Assembly: GCF_014596915.1 (NCBI RefSeq) | Contig: NZ_JACVWU010000018.1 | Location: 1 to 64,000, forward strand | Length of the DNA stretch: 64,000 bases | Reading direction: 5' to 3' | DNA from: Streptomyces sp. TRM68416 | GTDB taxonomy: Bacteria; Actinomycetota; Actinomycetes; Streptomycetales; Streptomycetaceae | Shown here: positions 34,291 to 42,547 of the stretch, piece by piece | Position numbering within the stretch: the first letter of the stretch is position 1 | Layout: every line of letters begins with the position of its first letter | Made by a program: the position numbers and the translations under genes | The notes under the pieces: model-generated | Database searches by the model: none | What the model was told of the DNA's origin: nothing | Seen by the model: only the letters and a program-made list of their open reading frames with translations

Positions 34291-35523
34291 ATGAGCAGAA
34301 GCCTGGAGCGGTACGCCGACCGCTTCGAGGAGTACGCGGAGCGCTATCCGCGGGTCGTCGACGTGATGACCGTGGTGGCGCTGATCGGCTGCGCGGTGCT
34401 CGGTACGCAGCTCAGCATGCCCGGCGCCGAGCTGCCGGATCCGGGCAAGTTCGCCGAGGTCCTGCTGGGCCTGACCTGCCTGGTCCTGCTGAAGTACCGC
34501 ACCTGGCCGCGTACGGTCGTCGCGGTCACCGCGCTGGTCACGGTGACCGCCGTCCTCCGCGGCTACCTGCTCACCCCGCTGCTGCTGGCCCCGCTGCTCG
34601 CCGCGATGTACTGGATGGCCGCCCTGTGCGAGCGCAGGACCGTCCGGATCTGGGGCGGCGTCATCGTCGTGGCGATGGTGACCGCCAACGTGATCGCCGA
34701 CTCCATGGACGGCCTCTCCCTGGTCCTGCGGGTCATCGGCCCCGTCTTCTGGCTGGCGCTGCCGCTGGCGGCGGGCAGCATGTCCCGGCTGCGCCGCGCC
34801 TACCTGGAGGCCGTGCAGGCCCGCGCCGAGCACGCCGAGCGCACCCGCGAGGAAGAGGCCCGGCTGCGCGTCGCCGAGGAGCGGATGCGGATCGCCCGCG
34901 AGCTGCACGACGTCGTGGCCCACCATCTGGCCCTGGCCAACGCCCAGGCCGGTACCGCCGCCCACCTGGCCCGCAGCAACCCCGAGCAGACGCGGAAGAT
35001 CCTCGACGACCTCACCGGCACCACCTCCTCCGCGCTGCGCGAGCTGAAGGCCACCCTGGGACTGCTGCGGCAGGACGACGTCCCCGACAGCGAACGGCTG
35101 GAGCCCGCCCCCGGCCTCGCCCGTCTCCCCGACCTGCTCTCGGTGTGCGCCTCGGCCGGGCTCGACGTCACCGTCACCACGGAGGGCGTGCCGCGGCCGC
35201 TGTCGCCCGGGGTGGACCTGACCGCGTTCCGGATCGTGCAGGAGGCACTCACCAACGTCTCCAAGCACGCCACCGCCCGCACCGCCCACGTCCGGTTCAC
35301 CTACGCCGACTCCCGGCTGATCGTCACCGTCAGCAACGAGGGCCCGGCCGCCGCCCCCGAGGCGCCCCGGACCGGCGGCTTCGGGCTGGTGGGCATGCGC
35401 GAACGCGCCCAGTCCATCGGCGGCGAGCTGTGCGCGGGGCCGCGCCCCGAGGGCGGCTTCGAGGTCACCACCGCGCTGCCGCTCCAGCCGCCCGCCACCG
35501 CCGTGGAAAGGGAGACGCCGTGA
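34291..35523 (+). CDS. Two-component sensor histidine kinase (NarX/DesK type)
   Basis: 410 residues from ATG 34291 (GAGAG upstream). Four to five membrane segments (residues 25-165) are followed by a coiled linker (AERTREEEARLRVAEERMR). The HisKA_3 phosphoacceptor region is ARELHDVVAHHLALANAQAG, and the HATPase domain has N-box AFRIVQEALTNVSKHA and G-box GGFGLVGMRERAQSIGGEL. Membrane-bound sensor with no large extracellular domain. Translation is coupled to the response regulator by a GTGA overlap. Confidence 0.95.
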   Translation: MSRSLERYADRFEEYAERYPRVVDVMTVVALIGCAVLGTQLSMPGAELPDPGKFAEVLLGLTCLVLLKYRTWPRTVVAVTALVTVTAVLRGYLLTPLLLAPLLAAMYWMAALCERRTVRIWGGVIVVAMVTANVIADSMDGLSLVLRVIGPVFWLALPLAAGSMSRLRRAYLEAVQARAEHAERTREEEARLRVAEERMRIARELHDVVAHHLALANAQAGTAAHLARSNPEQTRKILDDLTGTTSSALRELKATLGLLRQDDVPDSERLEPAPGLARLPDLLSVCASAGLDVTVTTEGVPRPLSPGVDLTAFRIVQEALTNVSKHATARTAHVRFTYADSRLIVTVSNEGPAAAPEAPRTGGFGLVGMRERAQSIGGELCAGPRPEGGFEVTTALPLQPPATAVERETP

Positions 35524-36200
35524 CCGTACGGGTGCTGCTCGCCGACGACCAGGCCCTGCTGCGGGCCACCTTCCGGATCCTGATCGACTCCTGCGAGGAC
35601 ATGCGGGTCGTCGCCGAGGCCTCCGACGGGCGCGAGGCCCTGGAACTGGCCCGCGCCCACCGCCCGGACGTCGTCATCATGGACATCCGCATGCCGGGCA
35701 CGGACGGCCTGGCCGGTACGTCCGCGATCTGCGCCGACCCGGAGCTGGCCGCGACCCGGGTGCTGATCCTCACCACCTTCGAGACCGAGGACTACGTCGC
35801 CCAGGCGCTGCGGGCCGGGGCGAGCGGCTTCCTCGGCAAGGACGTCACCGCCGACACGCTGCTCGCCGGCATCCGCACGGTGGCCTCCGGCGACGCGCTC
35901 CTGTCCCCCTCGGCGACCCGCTCCCTGATCACCCGCTTCCTCACCGGCCCCGCCCCCGGCACCCACCTCGCGCCCCCGGGCGCCCTGGCCGAACTCACCG
36001 TCCGCGAACGCGAGGTGATGGCCCTGGCCGCCGAGGGCAACTCCAACGCCGAGATCGCGGACATCCTCACCCTCAGCCCGCTGACCGTACGCACCCACAT
36101 CCACCGCGCCATGACCAAGCTCCACGCCCGCGACCGGGCCCAACTCGTCGTCATCGCCTACCAGACGGGCCTGGTGCAGGCGGGTCCGCAGGGCGCGTGA
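35520..36200 (+). CDS. NarL-family response regulator
   Basis: 226 residues from GTG 35520, overlapping the kinase stop codon. The receiver domain (residues 3-120) has the acidic pair ADDQ, phosphoacceptor Asp in DVVIMDIRMPG, Thr in LTTF and Lys in GKDVTADTL. The C-terminal LuxR-type HTH is LTVREREVMALAAEGNSNAEIADILTLSPLTVRTHIHRAMTKL. It is paired with the upstream kinase and plausibly controls the MMPL transporter gene. Confidence 0.95.
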   Translation: MTVRVLLADDQALLRATFRILIDSCEDMRVVAEASDGREALELARAHRPDVVIMDIRMPGTDGLAGTSAICADPELAATRVLILTTFETEDYVAQALRAGASGFLGKDVTADTLLAGIRTVASGDALLSPSATRSLITRFLTGPAPGTHLAPPGALAELTVREREVMALAAEGNSNAEIADILTLSPLTVRTHIHRAMTKLHARDRAQLVVIAYQTGLVQAGPQGA

Positions 36201-36221
36201 GCCACCCGGCGGCACGCGGAC

Positions 36222-36252
36222 GTGGCGCGGCGGCCCGGGGCCACCGCGCCAC
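36222..36252. terminator. Bidirectional terminator
   Basis: GTGGCGCGG (36222-36230) pairs with CCGCGCCAC (36244-36252) around a 13-nt loop, between the response regulator and the convergent xylanase gene. Confidence 0.7.
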
Positions 36253-36261
36253 GAACGCCCG

Positions 36262-37227
36262 TCAGCCCGCCGTGCAGGAGACCGTCGGCCAGGTGTAGTT
36301 GCCGTTGTGCTGGATGGTCACCCCCCAGTTGTTGCCGTTGCCGTTGGGTTTCGCGGTCAGGACCTGGGCGCTGGGATAGCTGGCGCTGATGTTCCAGGTG
36401 GAGAGGATCTTCGCGGGGGAGGGCACGTTCATCGTCACGGTCCAGTTGCTGGAGCCGGAGACGGAGACGTTGAGGTTGTAGCGGTCGCTCCACTGCTGTC
36501 CGGCGGACAGGGTCGCCGTGCAGCCGGTGTTGCCGCCACCGCCACCGCCGCCGCCCGAACCGGTGCCGCCCACGATGATGTTGGAGCTGCCGCTGCTCTG
36601 GTAGCCCTCGGTCGCCATGATCATGTAGTAGTTGAAGCTGCCGAGCGGCATCCCGGCGCGGGCCCAGGCGTCGAAGTGGTTGCCGGTGGTGATGGTCCCG
36701 CCGGTCCGCTTCTGCTGCCGCACGCTCCAGTACTGGTCGAAGGTCTTGTTGCCCTCGACGGACGGGGCGTTGTACCGCGTGGTCTTGTAGATGTCGTAGG
36801 TGCCGCCGTCGGTGGTGACGGTGCCCTTGAAGGTTCCGGTGGGACGGTAGGTGCCCCAGTTGTCGACGATGTAGTACTCGACGAGCGGGTTGGCCGTCCA
36901 GCCGTAGAGCGTCAGGTAGGCGTTGCCGGACGGGTTGAAGGTGCCGGAGTAGGTCACGGTCCGGCGCGAGCCGTTGGCCCAGCCCTTGCCGGCGACGAAG
37001 TTGCCGGTGTTGCGCCACTGGGTGCTGTAGTTGCCGCCGGCGGCCAGGTTCATGGAGACGGTGCCCGGGGCGTCCGTCCAGAACGAGTAGTAGTAACCGT
37101 CGGTGTCCGTCCCGGTCCGGTTCCTGTCGACGACCGTGTCGGCGTGGGCGGTCCCCGCCTGCGTCAGCGCGGCCACGGCGATCAGCAGCATGGTGCAGAT
37201 GCTGCTGATCAGCAGTCTGGGTTTCAT
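36262..37227 (-). CDS. Secreted GH11 endo-1,4-beta-xylanase with CBM2
   Basis: 321 residues from ATG 37227, with GAGGAGGAAG upstream. The signal peptide ends at AHA-D (residue 29). The GH11 domain (30-215) has nucleophile Glu117 (PLVEYYIVDNWG) and acid/base Glu207 (MIMATEGYQSSG), plus the thumb YNAPSVEG. A Gly linker (about 220-235) leads to a family 2 carbohydrate-binding module (Trp residues in QQWSDRY, SSNWTV, NNWGVTIQ; Cys at both ends). It cleaves xylan outside the cell. Upstream CGAAACTTTCG and TTTCGAAA motifs may mediate induction. Confidence 0.95.
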   Translation of the reverse strand: MKPRLLISSICTMLLIAVAALTQAGTAHADTVVDRNRTGTDTDGYYYSFWTDAPGTVSMNLAAGGNYSTQWRNTGNFVAGKGWANGSRRTVTYSGTFNPSGNAYLTLYGWTANPLVEYYIVDNWGTYRPTGTFKGTVTTDGGTYDIYKTTRYNAPSVEGNKTFDQYWSVRQQKRTGGTITTGNHFDAWARAGMPLGSFNYYMIMATEGYQSSGSSNIIVGGTGSGGGGGGGGNTGCTATLSAGQQWSDRYNLNVSVSGSSNWTVTMNVPSPAKILSTWNISASYPSAQVLTAKPNGNGNNWGVTIQHNGNYTWPTVSCTAG

Positions 37228-37317
37228 GCGCGTGCTTCCTCCTCGTCCAGAGAGGTCGAGCTCCGTGAGCGCGAGTGTTGGCCTGGGCACGTCAAGTGTC
37301 AATGGTTTCGGTCGATG

Positions 37318-37422
37318 TTTCGAAATGTTCGGCGAGTCGGAGAGCAGGTAGCCAGGGCTCTTCAGAGGCCGGCGGAAGAGTGGCGCGCTTCAGTCTTGCT
37401 GTCTTGCGCTTCGAAACTTTCG
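37318..37422. promoter_or_regulatory. Candidate xylanase operators (TTTCGAAA and CGAAACTTTCG)
   Basis: TTTCGAAA (37318-37325) and CGAAACTTTCG (37412-37422) are palindromic CGAAA/TTTCG motifs in the divergent region between the xylanase gene and the 848-residue secreted protein gene. Motifs of this type have been reported upstream of Streptomyces xylanase genes. They are 91 and 185 bp from the xylanase start and could serve both directions. Confidence 0.55.
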
Positions 37423-37514
37423 ACGATTTACCGGATCATTCCGGCCGTGCAGCGACGTCCTTACCGAGCCTTAAAGTGTGCTGATCAACAAGACGGGCCA
37501 GGGGAGGGCTTTTG

Positions 37515-40061
37515 ATGTCCGGTTTTCGGGGTGTTCGCGGGCGAAGACGCGCCGCCGCGGCGCTGGGCGGTGCGGGGCTGACCGCGTCGCTGCTGCTCGC
37601 GCCCACGTCGACGGTGTCCGCCGAGGAGCGGCCCGGCACGGTGGGGGCGGCGCCGCGCAGCGCGCCGAGCGCAGAGTTGGGCAACGGCGGTCGGGTCGAC
37701 CTCGTCGACGGGCGTGACGTCCGCATGACGGCGGACGGCACGGAGGGCCGCTACTCGGTCGCCTCGGTGGACGGCACGGTGTCCGTGCGGCCGGCCGGGA
37801 AGTCCGCGGCGGACCGCAGGGCCGCGCGCCTCGCGCTGCCGGCGGGCGACGCCGGGAAGAGGACGTACACCGCCGGGAACACGGCGTACGCCACCTCGTC
37901 GACGTACTCGGTGAAGCTCACCATCACCAACGCCGACGTCGTGACCAAGAGCTTCTACGTGTGGGACCGCAAGACCTGGGCGTCCTACCCGGTCGACAGC
38001 GGCGCCTCCTACAACCCCTCCTCGACCGTGAAGCTGCCGCCGGGCGACTACTTCGCGGTCGCGCTGCACCAGGACTGGCAGCGGCCGGGCTACCTGCTCA
38101 CCCGCACCTTCTCCGTCGGTACGGCCGGCAAGACGGTCACCTTCGACGAGCGCGCGGCCAAGGAGACCGCGGTCCGCACGGACGACACCACCGCGACCCG
38201 GGAATCCGCCGCGGTGTGGATCAGCGTCCCGGGTGGTGACCTCGCGGGCTTCGCGGGGGCGGGCCCCGACAAGGTGTACGTCACGCCGTTCTCGGTGCCG
38301 GGCGTCTCGCTGCGCCTGCACGAGGTGCTCACCCGGAAGGGCTCCTCGGCGAACGTGCCGAGCCCGTACCGCTACGACCTCACGCACAGCTTCACCGGCA
38401 CCGTCCCGGCCACGCCCGTCAAGACGGTGAAAAGGTCGACGCTGGCGAAGACCGTCACGAAGGTGGCCGCCCCGGGCACCCGCACGACGGCCTACCTGCA
38501 GAGCGTCCCCTCCTTCGGCGAGTGGACGGGCGTGTACATCGGCGCCTCCGCCCCGGTGGCCGCCTCGCTCACCGAGTACATGACCCCGGGCGTGACCTAC
38601 AGCCGCCTGCTGAACCACGGCCCCGGCGACGCAACCCTGGACCTGCCCGACCGCACCCTGTCCGCCGGCACGAACGCGGGCGAGACCGTGGGCGCGGCCC
38701 CGCTGCAGCCGGTGCGCCGGGAGTGGGGCGGTTCGCAGCGCAACGCCGGGAAGATCTGGCTGTACGAGCCGCACGTCTTCGGCGACACGGCCGGCCACCG
38801 GGGCCTGGACGGCCGCGCGACGTACTCGTACCGGCTCGCCTCCGCCGCCGGTGTCACCTACGCCCAGGCCGACGGCCTCGACGCCTACGACACGCTGTCG
38901 TCGGCCGCCCTGCCCAGCGGCTCCACGGTGTACACCCTCGACCAGACCGTCCACCGCCGGGTCCCGTACTCCCGCCTCGGCACGGACGTCCACAGCCTGT
39001 GGACGTTCCGCTCGGCGTACGCCTCGGGCAGGGAACTCCCGCTGATCGACACCCGGTTGAACGTCCCCGGCCTCAACGGCTACGGCCGCGCCGCCGCCGG
39101 CGCGCTGCGGATCGAGGCGAGCGCCACCACCCGCGACACCGAGGCGTCCGAGGCCAACACCAAGGTCACCGGGCTCGCCTACACCACCGACGACGGCAGG
39201 ACCTGGACGGACCTGGACGTCGCCGCCGACGGCTCGGCCACCCTCGACGTCCCGGCCACCGCCTCCTACGTCGGCCTCCGTGTCACCGCCTCCGACGACC
39301 TGGGCGGCAGCCTGCGCCGCACCCTCGGCCGCGCGTTCGCGGGCCCGGCGGCACAGGGCGACGAGAAGGCCGGCGCGACCCGTGTCTCCGGCATCGTGGT
39401 CAACGGCGGCAAGCCGGTGAAGCTGACCGACCAGCCCCTGCAGGACTTCACCGCGGAGTTCACCGCCACCGACCCCTCGGGCATCGCGAGCGGCGACATG
39501 TACCTGTACAAGGGCGCGTACGGCAGCCCCAGCGCCGTCCTCTACGGCACCTGGCCCGCCTCCTGCACCAAGGTCACCGAGACGACCTCCACCTGCCGGG
39601 CGCAGTTCGCCTACATCCATCCGCGCTGGAGCCTCGGCCGGAACTCCTTCGCCGGCACCTGGAAGCTGGCCGCCTGGGCGGAGTCGGCGGACGGTACGGG
39701 CCTGGTCGACCTGCACGCCGCCAAGTCGGTCCCCGTGCTGCGGGACGCGAGGCTGACGGCCAACGCCGGCCCCGAGCCGGTGACCAAGGGCAAGACCCTC
39801 ACCATCACCGGCAAGCTCTCCCGCGGCGACTGGGAGACCCTCGGCGGCTACCGCGGCTACTCCGGCCAGTCGGTGAAGCTCCAGTTCCGCAAGAAGGGGG
39901 CGACTGCGTACACGACCGTGAAGACGGTCACCACCTCCAGCACCGGAAAGCTGACCGCCACGGTGAAGGCCTCGACGGACGGCTACTGGCGCTACGCCTT
40001 CCCGGGCACCACCACCACGGCGAAGGCCACGGCCGGCGGCGACTACGTCGACGTACGGTGA
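37515..40061 (+). CDS. Large secreted protein of unknown function
   Basis: 848 residues from ATG 37515, with GGGGAGGG upstream. The signal peptide (RRRAAAALGGAGLTASLLLAPTSTVSA) is cleaved near residue 37. The rest is beta-rich: an N-terminal propeptide-like segment (NGGRVDLVDGRDVRMTADGTEGRY) resembling those in front of subtilisin-like proteases, then several Ig-like or jelly-roll modules, and a C-terminal repeat typical of surface proteins (VTKGKTLTITGKLSRGDWETL, KKGATAYTTVKTVTTSSTGKLTATVKA). No protease triad or glycosidase motif was seen. Divergent from the xylanase gene, with a shared CGAAACTTTCG site, so it may act with carbohydrate degradation. Confidence 0.75.
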   Translation: MSGFRGVRGRRRAAAALGGAGLTASLLLAPTSTVSAEERPGTVGAAPRSAPSAELGNGGRVDLVDGRDVRMTADGTEGRYSVASVDGTVSVRPAGKSAADRRAARLALPAGDAGKRTYTAGNTAYATSSTYSVKLTITNADVVTKSFYVWDRKTWASYPVDSGASYNPSSTVKLPPGDYFAVALHQDWQRPGYLLTRTFSVGTAGKTVTFDERAAKETAVRTDDTTATRESAAVWISVPGGDLAGFAGAGPDKVYVTPFSVPGVSLRLHEVLTRKGSSANVPSPYRYDLTHSFTGTVPATPVKTVKRSTLAKTVTKVAAPGTRTTAYLQSVPSFGEWTGVYIGASAPVAASLTEYMTPGVTYSRLLNHGPGDATLDLPDRTLSAGTNAGETVGAAPLQPVRREWGGSQRNAGKIWLYEPHVFGDTAGHRGLDGRATYSYRLASAAGVTYAQADGLDAYDTLSSAALPSGSTVYTLDQTVHRRVPYSRLGTDVHSLWTFRSAYASGRELPLIDTRLNVPGLNGYGRAAAGALRIEASATTRDTEASEANTKVTGLAYTTDDGRTWTDLDVAADGSATLDVPATASYVGLRVTASDDLGGSLRRTLGRAFAGPAAQGDEKAGATRVSGIVVNGGKPVKLTDQPLQDFTAEFTATDPSGIASGDMYLYKGAYGSPSAVLYGTWPASCTKVTETTSTCRAQFAYIHPRWSLGRNSFAGTWKLAAWAESADGTGLVDLHAAKSVPVLRDARLTANAGPEPVTKGKTLTITGKLSRGDWETLGGYRGYSGQSVKLQFRKKGATAYTTVKTVTTSSTGKLTATVKASTDGYWRYAFPGTTTTAKATAGGDYVDVR

Positions 40062-40072
40062 TCTGACGGCAC

Positions 40073-40109
40073 TTGGCCCCCCTCGCCCGAGCGCGGCGAG
40101 GGGGGCCAA
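40073..40109 (+). terminator. Terminator
   Basis: A perfect 15-bp stem, TTGGCCCCCCTCGCC (40073-40087) with GGCGAGGGGGGCCAA (40095-40109), has a 7-nt loop and starts 11 bp after the stop codon of the large secreted protein. Confidence 0.9.
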
Positions 40110-40214
40110 CTGCTGTCCGAGTGACCCAGATCACGGTGCTCGGGTGCAGCGTGGGGGGCCACTCAGTGCCTTTCCCCCGGTGTAGGCAACTGGCGAGAGC
40201 GGGGACGGGGCGGG

Positions 40215-40721
40215 ATGGAGCAGGCTGGGGCGGGTGAGTTCGACGCGTTCGTGACGGCCCGGTGGGCGGTGCTGCTGCACCTCGCCCGGCTGCTCGTGGG
40301 CGGCGACCGGCACCGGGCCGAGGACCTGGTGCAGGAGTCCCTGGTCAAGCTCTGGTTCGTGTGGCCCAAGGTCGCGGAGGACGCGCCGGAGGCGTACGTC
40401 CGCAAGGTGATGGTGCGCGCCGCCGCCCGCTCGGGCCGACGGCTCTGGTGGGGTGAGCGTCCCGTCGAACGGCTGCCGGAGGTGCCGCAGCTCGGCGACG
40501 TCTCCGCGGACGTGGCGGAGCGCTCCCGGCTGGAGGCGGCCCTGGCCCAGCTCTCGCCCCGGCAGCGGGTGGCGGTCGTCCTGCGCTACTACCAGGACCT
40601 CCCCGAAGGGCAGGTGGCGGAGGTGCTCGGGTGCCCGGTGGGCACGGCCCGCTCGCACGCCGCCCGGGGTGTGGCGCGGCTGCGGCAGCTCCTGGCCGAT
40701 GTCATCGAGCCGGCGCGGTGA
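40215..40721 (+). CDS. SigE-family (ECF) RNA polymerase sigma factor
   Basis: 168 residues from ATG 40215. Sigma region 2 (EFDAFVTARWAVLLHLARLLVGGDRHRAEDLVQESLVKLWFVWPKV) and region 4 (LAQLSPRQRVAVVLRYYQDLPEGQVAEVLGCPVGTARSHAARGVARLRQ) match the actinobacterial SigE-family group of small ECF factors. It is followed by a likely anti-sigma gene whose ribosome binding site overlaps this gene's stop codon. Target promoters are unknown; the glycosyltransferase genes downstream on the same strand are candidates. Confidence 0.92.
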   Translation: MEQAGAGEFDAFVTARWAVLLHLARLLVGGDRHRAEDLVQESLVKLWFVWPKVAEDAPEAYVRKVMVRAAARSGRRLWWGERPVERLPEVPQLGDVSADVAERSRLEAALAQLSPRQRVAVVLRYYQDLPEGQVAEVLGCPVGTARSHAARGVARLRQLLADVIEPAR

Positions 40722-40732
40722 AGGAGGACCTC

Positions 40733-41263
40733 ATGGATCACTTCGAGCGGCAGCTGGCGCGGATGATGCACGACACCGAGGAATCCGCGCCCTTCGAGCC
40801 CAGACACCGCGAGCGCCTGCGGACGGCGGTGCGTGCCCGTCAGCGCGCCCGAGCCGTGCAGAAGGCCGTCGGCTCGGTGCTGGTCGTCGCCGGTCTCGGC
40901 ATCGGTGTGTTCCTGCTGCCGGGCGACGCCACCCACGTAGAGCCGACCGGGCCCCGGCCGCGGCCCGAGATGAGTCCCGCGCCCACCGGGCCCTCCCCGT
41001 CCCCGACGTCGCACCCGTCCCCGACCACGACGCCGGACACGTCTCCGAGCGCCCCGCCCAGCACGTCCTTCCCGGCCACCGAGGCGCCCGTGCCCCCGAC
41101 CACGGACGGGAGTACGGCCACGGCCTCCCCGCCTCCGCCCGAGAGCACGGCCACCACCACAGCGCCGCCCACGCGCTCGCCGTCGGCGACCGCGCAGGGG
41201 GAGCCCTCGACCGACGCGTCCTCGTTCCCCACGTTCCCCGAGCCCTCGGGGTCCTTCGAGTAA
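40733..41263 (+). CDS. Putative single-pass anti-sigma or sigma-associated membrane protein
   Basis: 176 residues from ATG 40733, with a perfect AAGGAGG; GTG 40718 is an alternative. The N-terminal 50 residues are charged and helical (HFERQLARMMHDTEESAPFEPRHRERLRTAVRARQRARAV). One membrane segment follows (VGSVLVVAGLGIGVFLLPG), and the rest is a Pro/Ser/Thr-rich extracellular tail. There is no HxxxCxxC zinc motif. Its position directly after the sigma factor and its topology suggest an anti-sigma role. Confidence 0.75.
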   Translation: MDHFERQLARMMHDTEESAPFEPRHRERLRTAVRARQRARAVQKAVGSVLVVAGLGIGVFLLPGDATHVEPTGPRPRPEMSPAPTGPSPSPTSHPSPTTTPDTSPSAPPSTSFPATEAPVPPTTDGSTATASPPPPESTATTTAPPTRSPSATAQGEPSTDASSFPTFPEPSGSFE

Positions 41264-41332
41264 CGGACCCGACCCGCACGGCGTCGCGCCGCTTCGGCAT
41301 GCCCCGCGCCAGAGCACAGACAAGGACAAACC

Positions 41333-42547
41333 ATGAGAAATCAGGGATCGCTGGACCTGGACTGCCTGCCGCGACGCGCCCCCGTGCCGACCCGCCACCC
41401 GGAGCCCGTCCTGGACGTCGTCGTCCCGGTGTTCAACGAGGAGACGGACCTGGAGCCCAGCGTGCGGCGGCTCCACGCCCATCTGCGCGAGACGTTCCCG
41501 TACCCGTTCCGGATCACCGTCGCCGACAACGCCAGCACGGACGGCACCCCGCGCATCGCCGCCCGCCTGGCCGACGAACTCCCCGAGGCGCGGTGGCTGC
41601 GGCTGGACGAGAAGGGCCGCGGCCGGGCGCTGCGGGCCGCCTGGTCCCAGTCGCGGGCGCCGGTGCTGGCGTACGTGGACGTCGACCTGTCCACGGAACT
41701 GGCCGCGCTGCTGCCGCTGGTCGCCCCGCTGATATCCGGGCACTCCGACATCGCCATCGGCACCCGGCTCGCCCCCGGCGCCCGGGTGGTGCGCGGCCCC
41801 AAACGGGAGATCACCTCCCGCTGCTACAACGCCCTGCTGCGCTCCACCCTCGCCGTGGGCTTCTCCGACGCGCAGTGCGGGTTCAAGGCGGTGCGGCGCG
41901 ACGTGGCCGAGCGGCTGCTGCCGCTGGTGCGGGACTCCGGGTGGTTCTTCGACACCGAGCTGCTGGTGATCGCCGAACGCGCCGGGCTGCGCATCCACGA
42001 GGTGCCGGTCGACTGGGTGGACGACCCCGACAGCCGCGTCGACATCCTCGCCACCGCGCTGGCCGACCTGCGGGGCATCGCCCGGATCGGCGGTGCGCTG
42101 GCCCGCGGCACCCTGCCGCCGGCAGGCCTGCGCCGCGGCGGCTGCGCCGAACCGCCGGGCGGGCTCGTCACCCAGCTCCTGCGGTTCGCCGTGGTGGGCG
42201 CGCTGAGCACGCTCGGCCACCTGCTGCTCTTCGCGGCACTGCGCCCCGCGACGGGCGCCCAGGCCGCCAACGCGCTCGCGCTGCTGGTCTGCGCCGTCGC
42301 CAACACCGCCGGGAACCGGCGGCTGACCTTCGGGCTGCGCGGGCGCGGCGGTGCGCTGCGCCACCAGGGGCGGGGCCTCGTGGTCTTCCTGGTCGGACTG
42401 GCGCTCACCGGCGGGGCCCTCGCCGTCCTGCACCGGGCGGTGCCCGCCGCCTCGCACGGCACCGAACTCGCCGTACTGCTCGCCGCGAACCTGGCCGCGA
42501 CGCTGCTGCGGTTCCTGCTCTTCCGGGCGTGGGTGTTCCGCGTATGA
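41333..42547 (+). CDS. GT2 polyprenyl-phosphate glycosyltransferase fused to a GtrA domain
   Basis: 404 residues from ATG 41333 (AAGGAC upstream). The N-terminal GT-A domain (residues about 25-250) has VVVPVFNEETDLEPSV, the DxD motif of YVDVDLSTEL, and RGPKREITSRCYNALLR, as in dolichyl/polyprenyl-phosphate mannose synthases. The C-terminal 130 residues are a four-helix GtrA-like domain (LLRFAVVGALSTLGHLLLFAAL, VANTAGNRRLTFG). It would load a sugar on a lipid carrier and may help flip it. The ATGA overlap with the next membrane protein suggests a sugar-transfer pathway to the outside. Confidence 0.9.
   Translation: MRNQGSLDLDCLPRRAPVPTRHPEPVLDVVVPVFNEETDLEPSVRRLHAHLRETFPYPFRITVADNASTDGTPRIAARLADELPEARWLRLDEKGRGRALRAAWSQSRAPVLAYVDVDLSTELAALLPLVAPLISGHSDIAIGTRLAPGARVVRGPKREITSRCYNALLRSTLAVGFSDAQCGFKAVRRDVAERLLPLVRDSGWFFDTELLVIAERAGLRIHEVPVDWVDDPDSRVDILATALADLRGIARIGGALARGTLPPAGLRRGGCAEPPGGLVTQLLRFAVVGALSTLGHLLLFAALRPATGAQAANALALLVCAVANTAGNRRLTFGLRGRGGALRHQGRGLVVFLVGLALTGGALAVLHRAVPAASHGTELAVLLAANLAATLLRFLLFRAWVFRV

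Noticed and set aside
37485..40109. 874-codon minus-strand frame opposite the large secreted protein
   Set aside because: Antisense shadow; the plus frame has signal peptide, ribosome binding site and terminator.
40453..42543. Upstream extension of the GT-C membrane protein
   Set aside because: Overlaps three real genes in another frame; the true start is the ATG that overlaps the glycosyltransferase stop.
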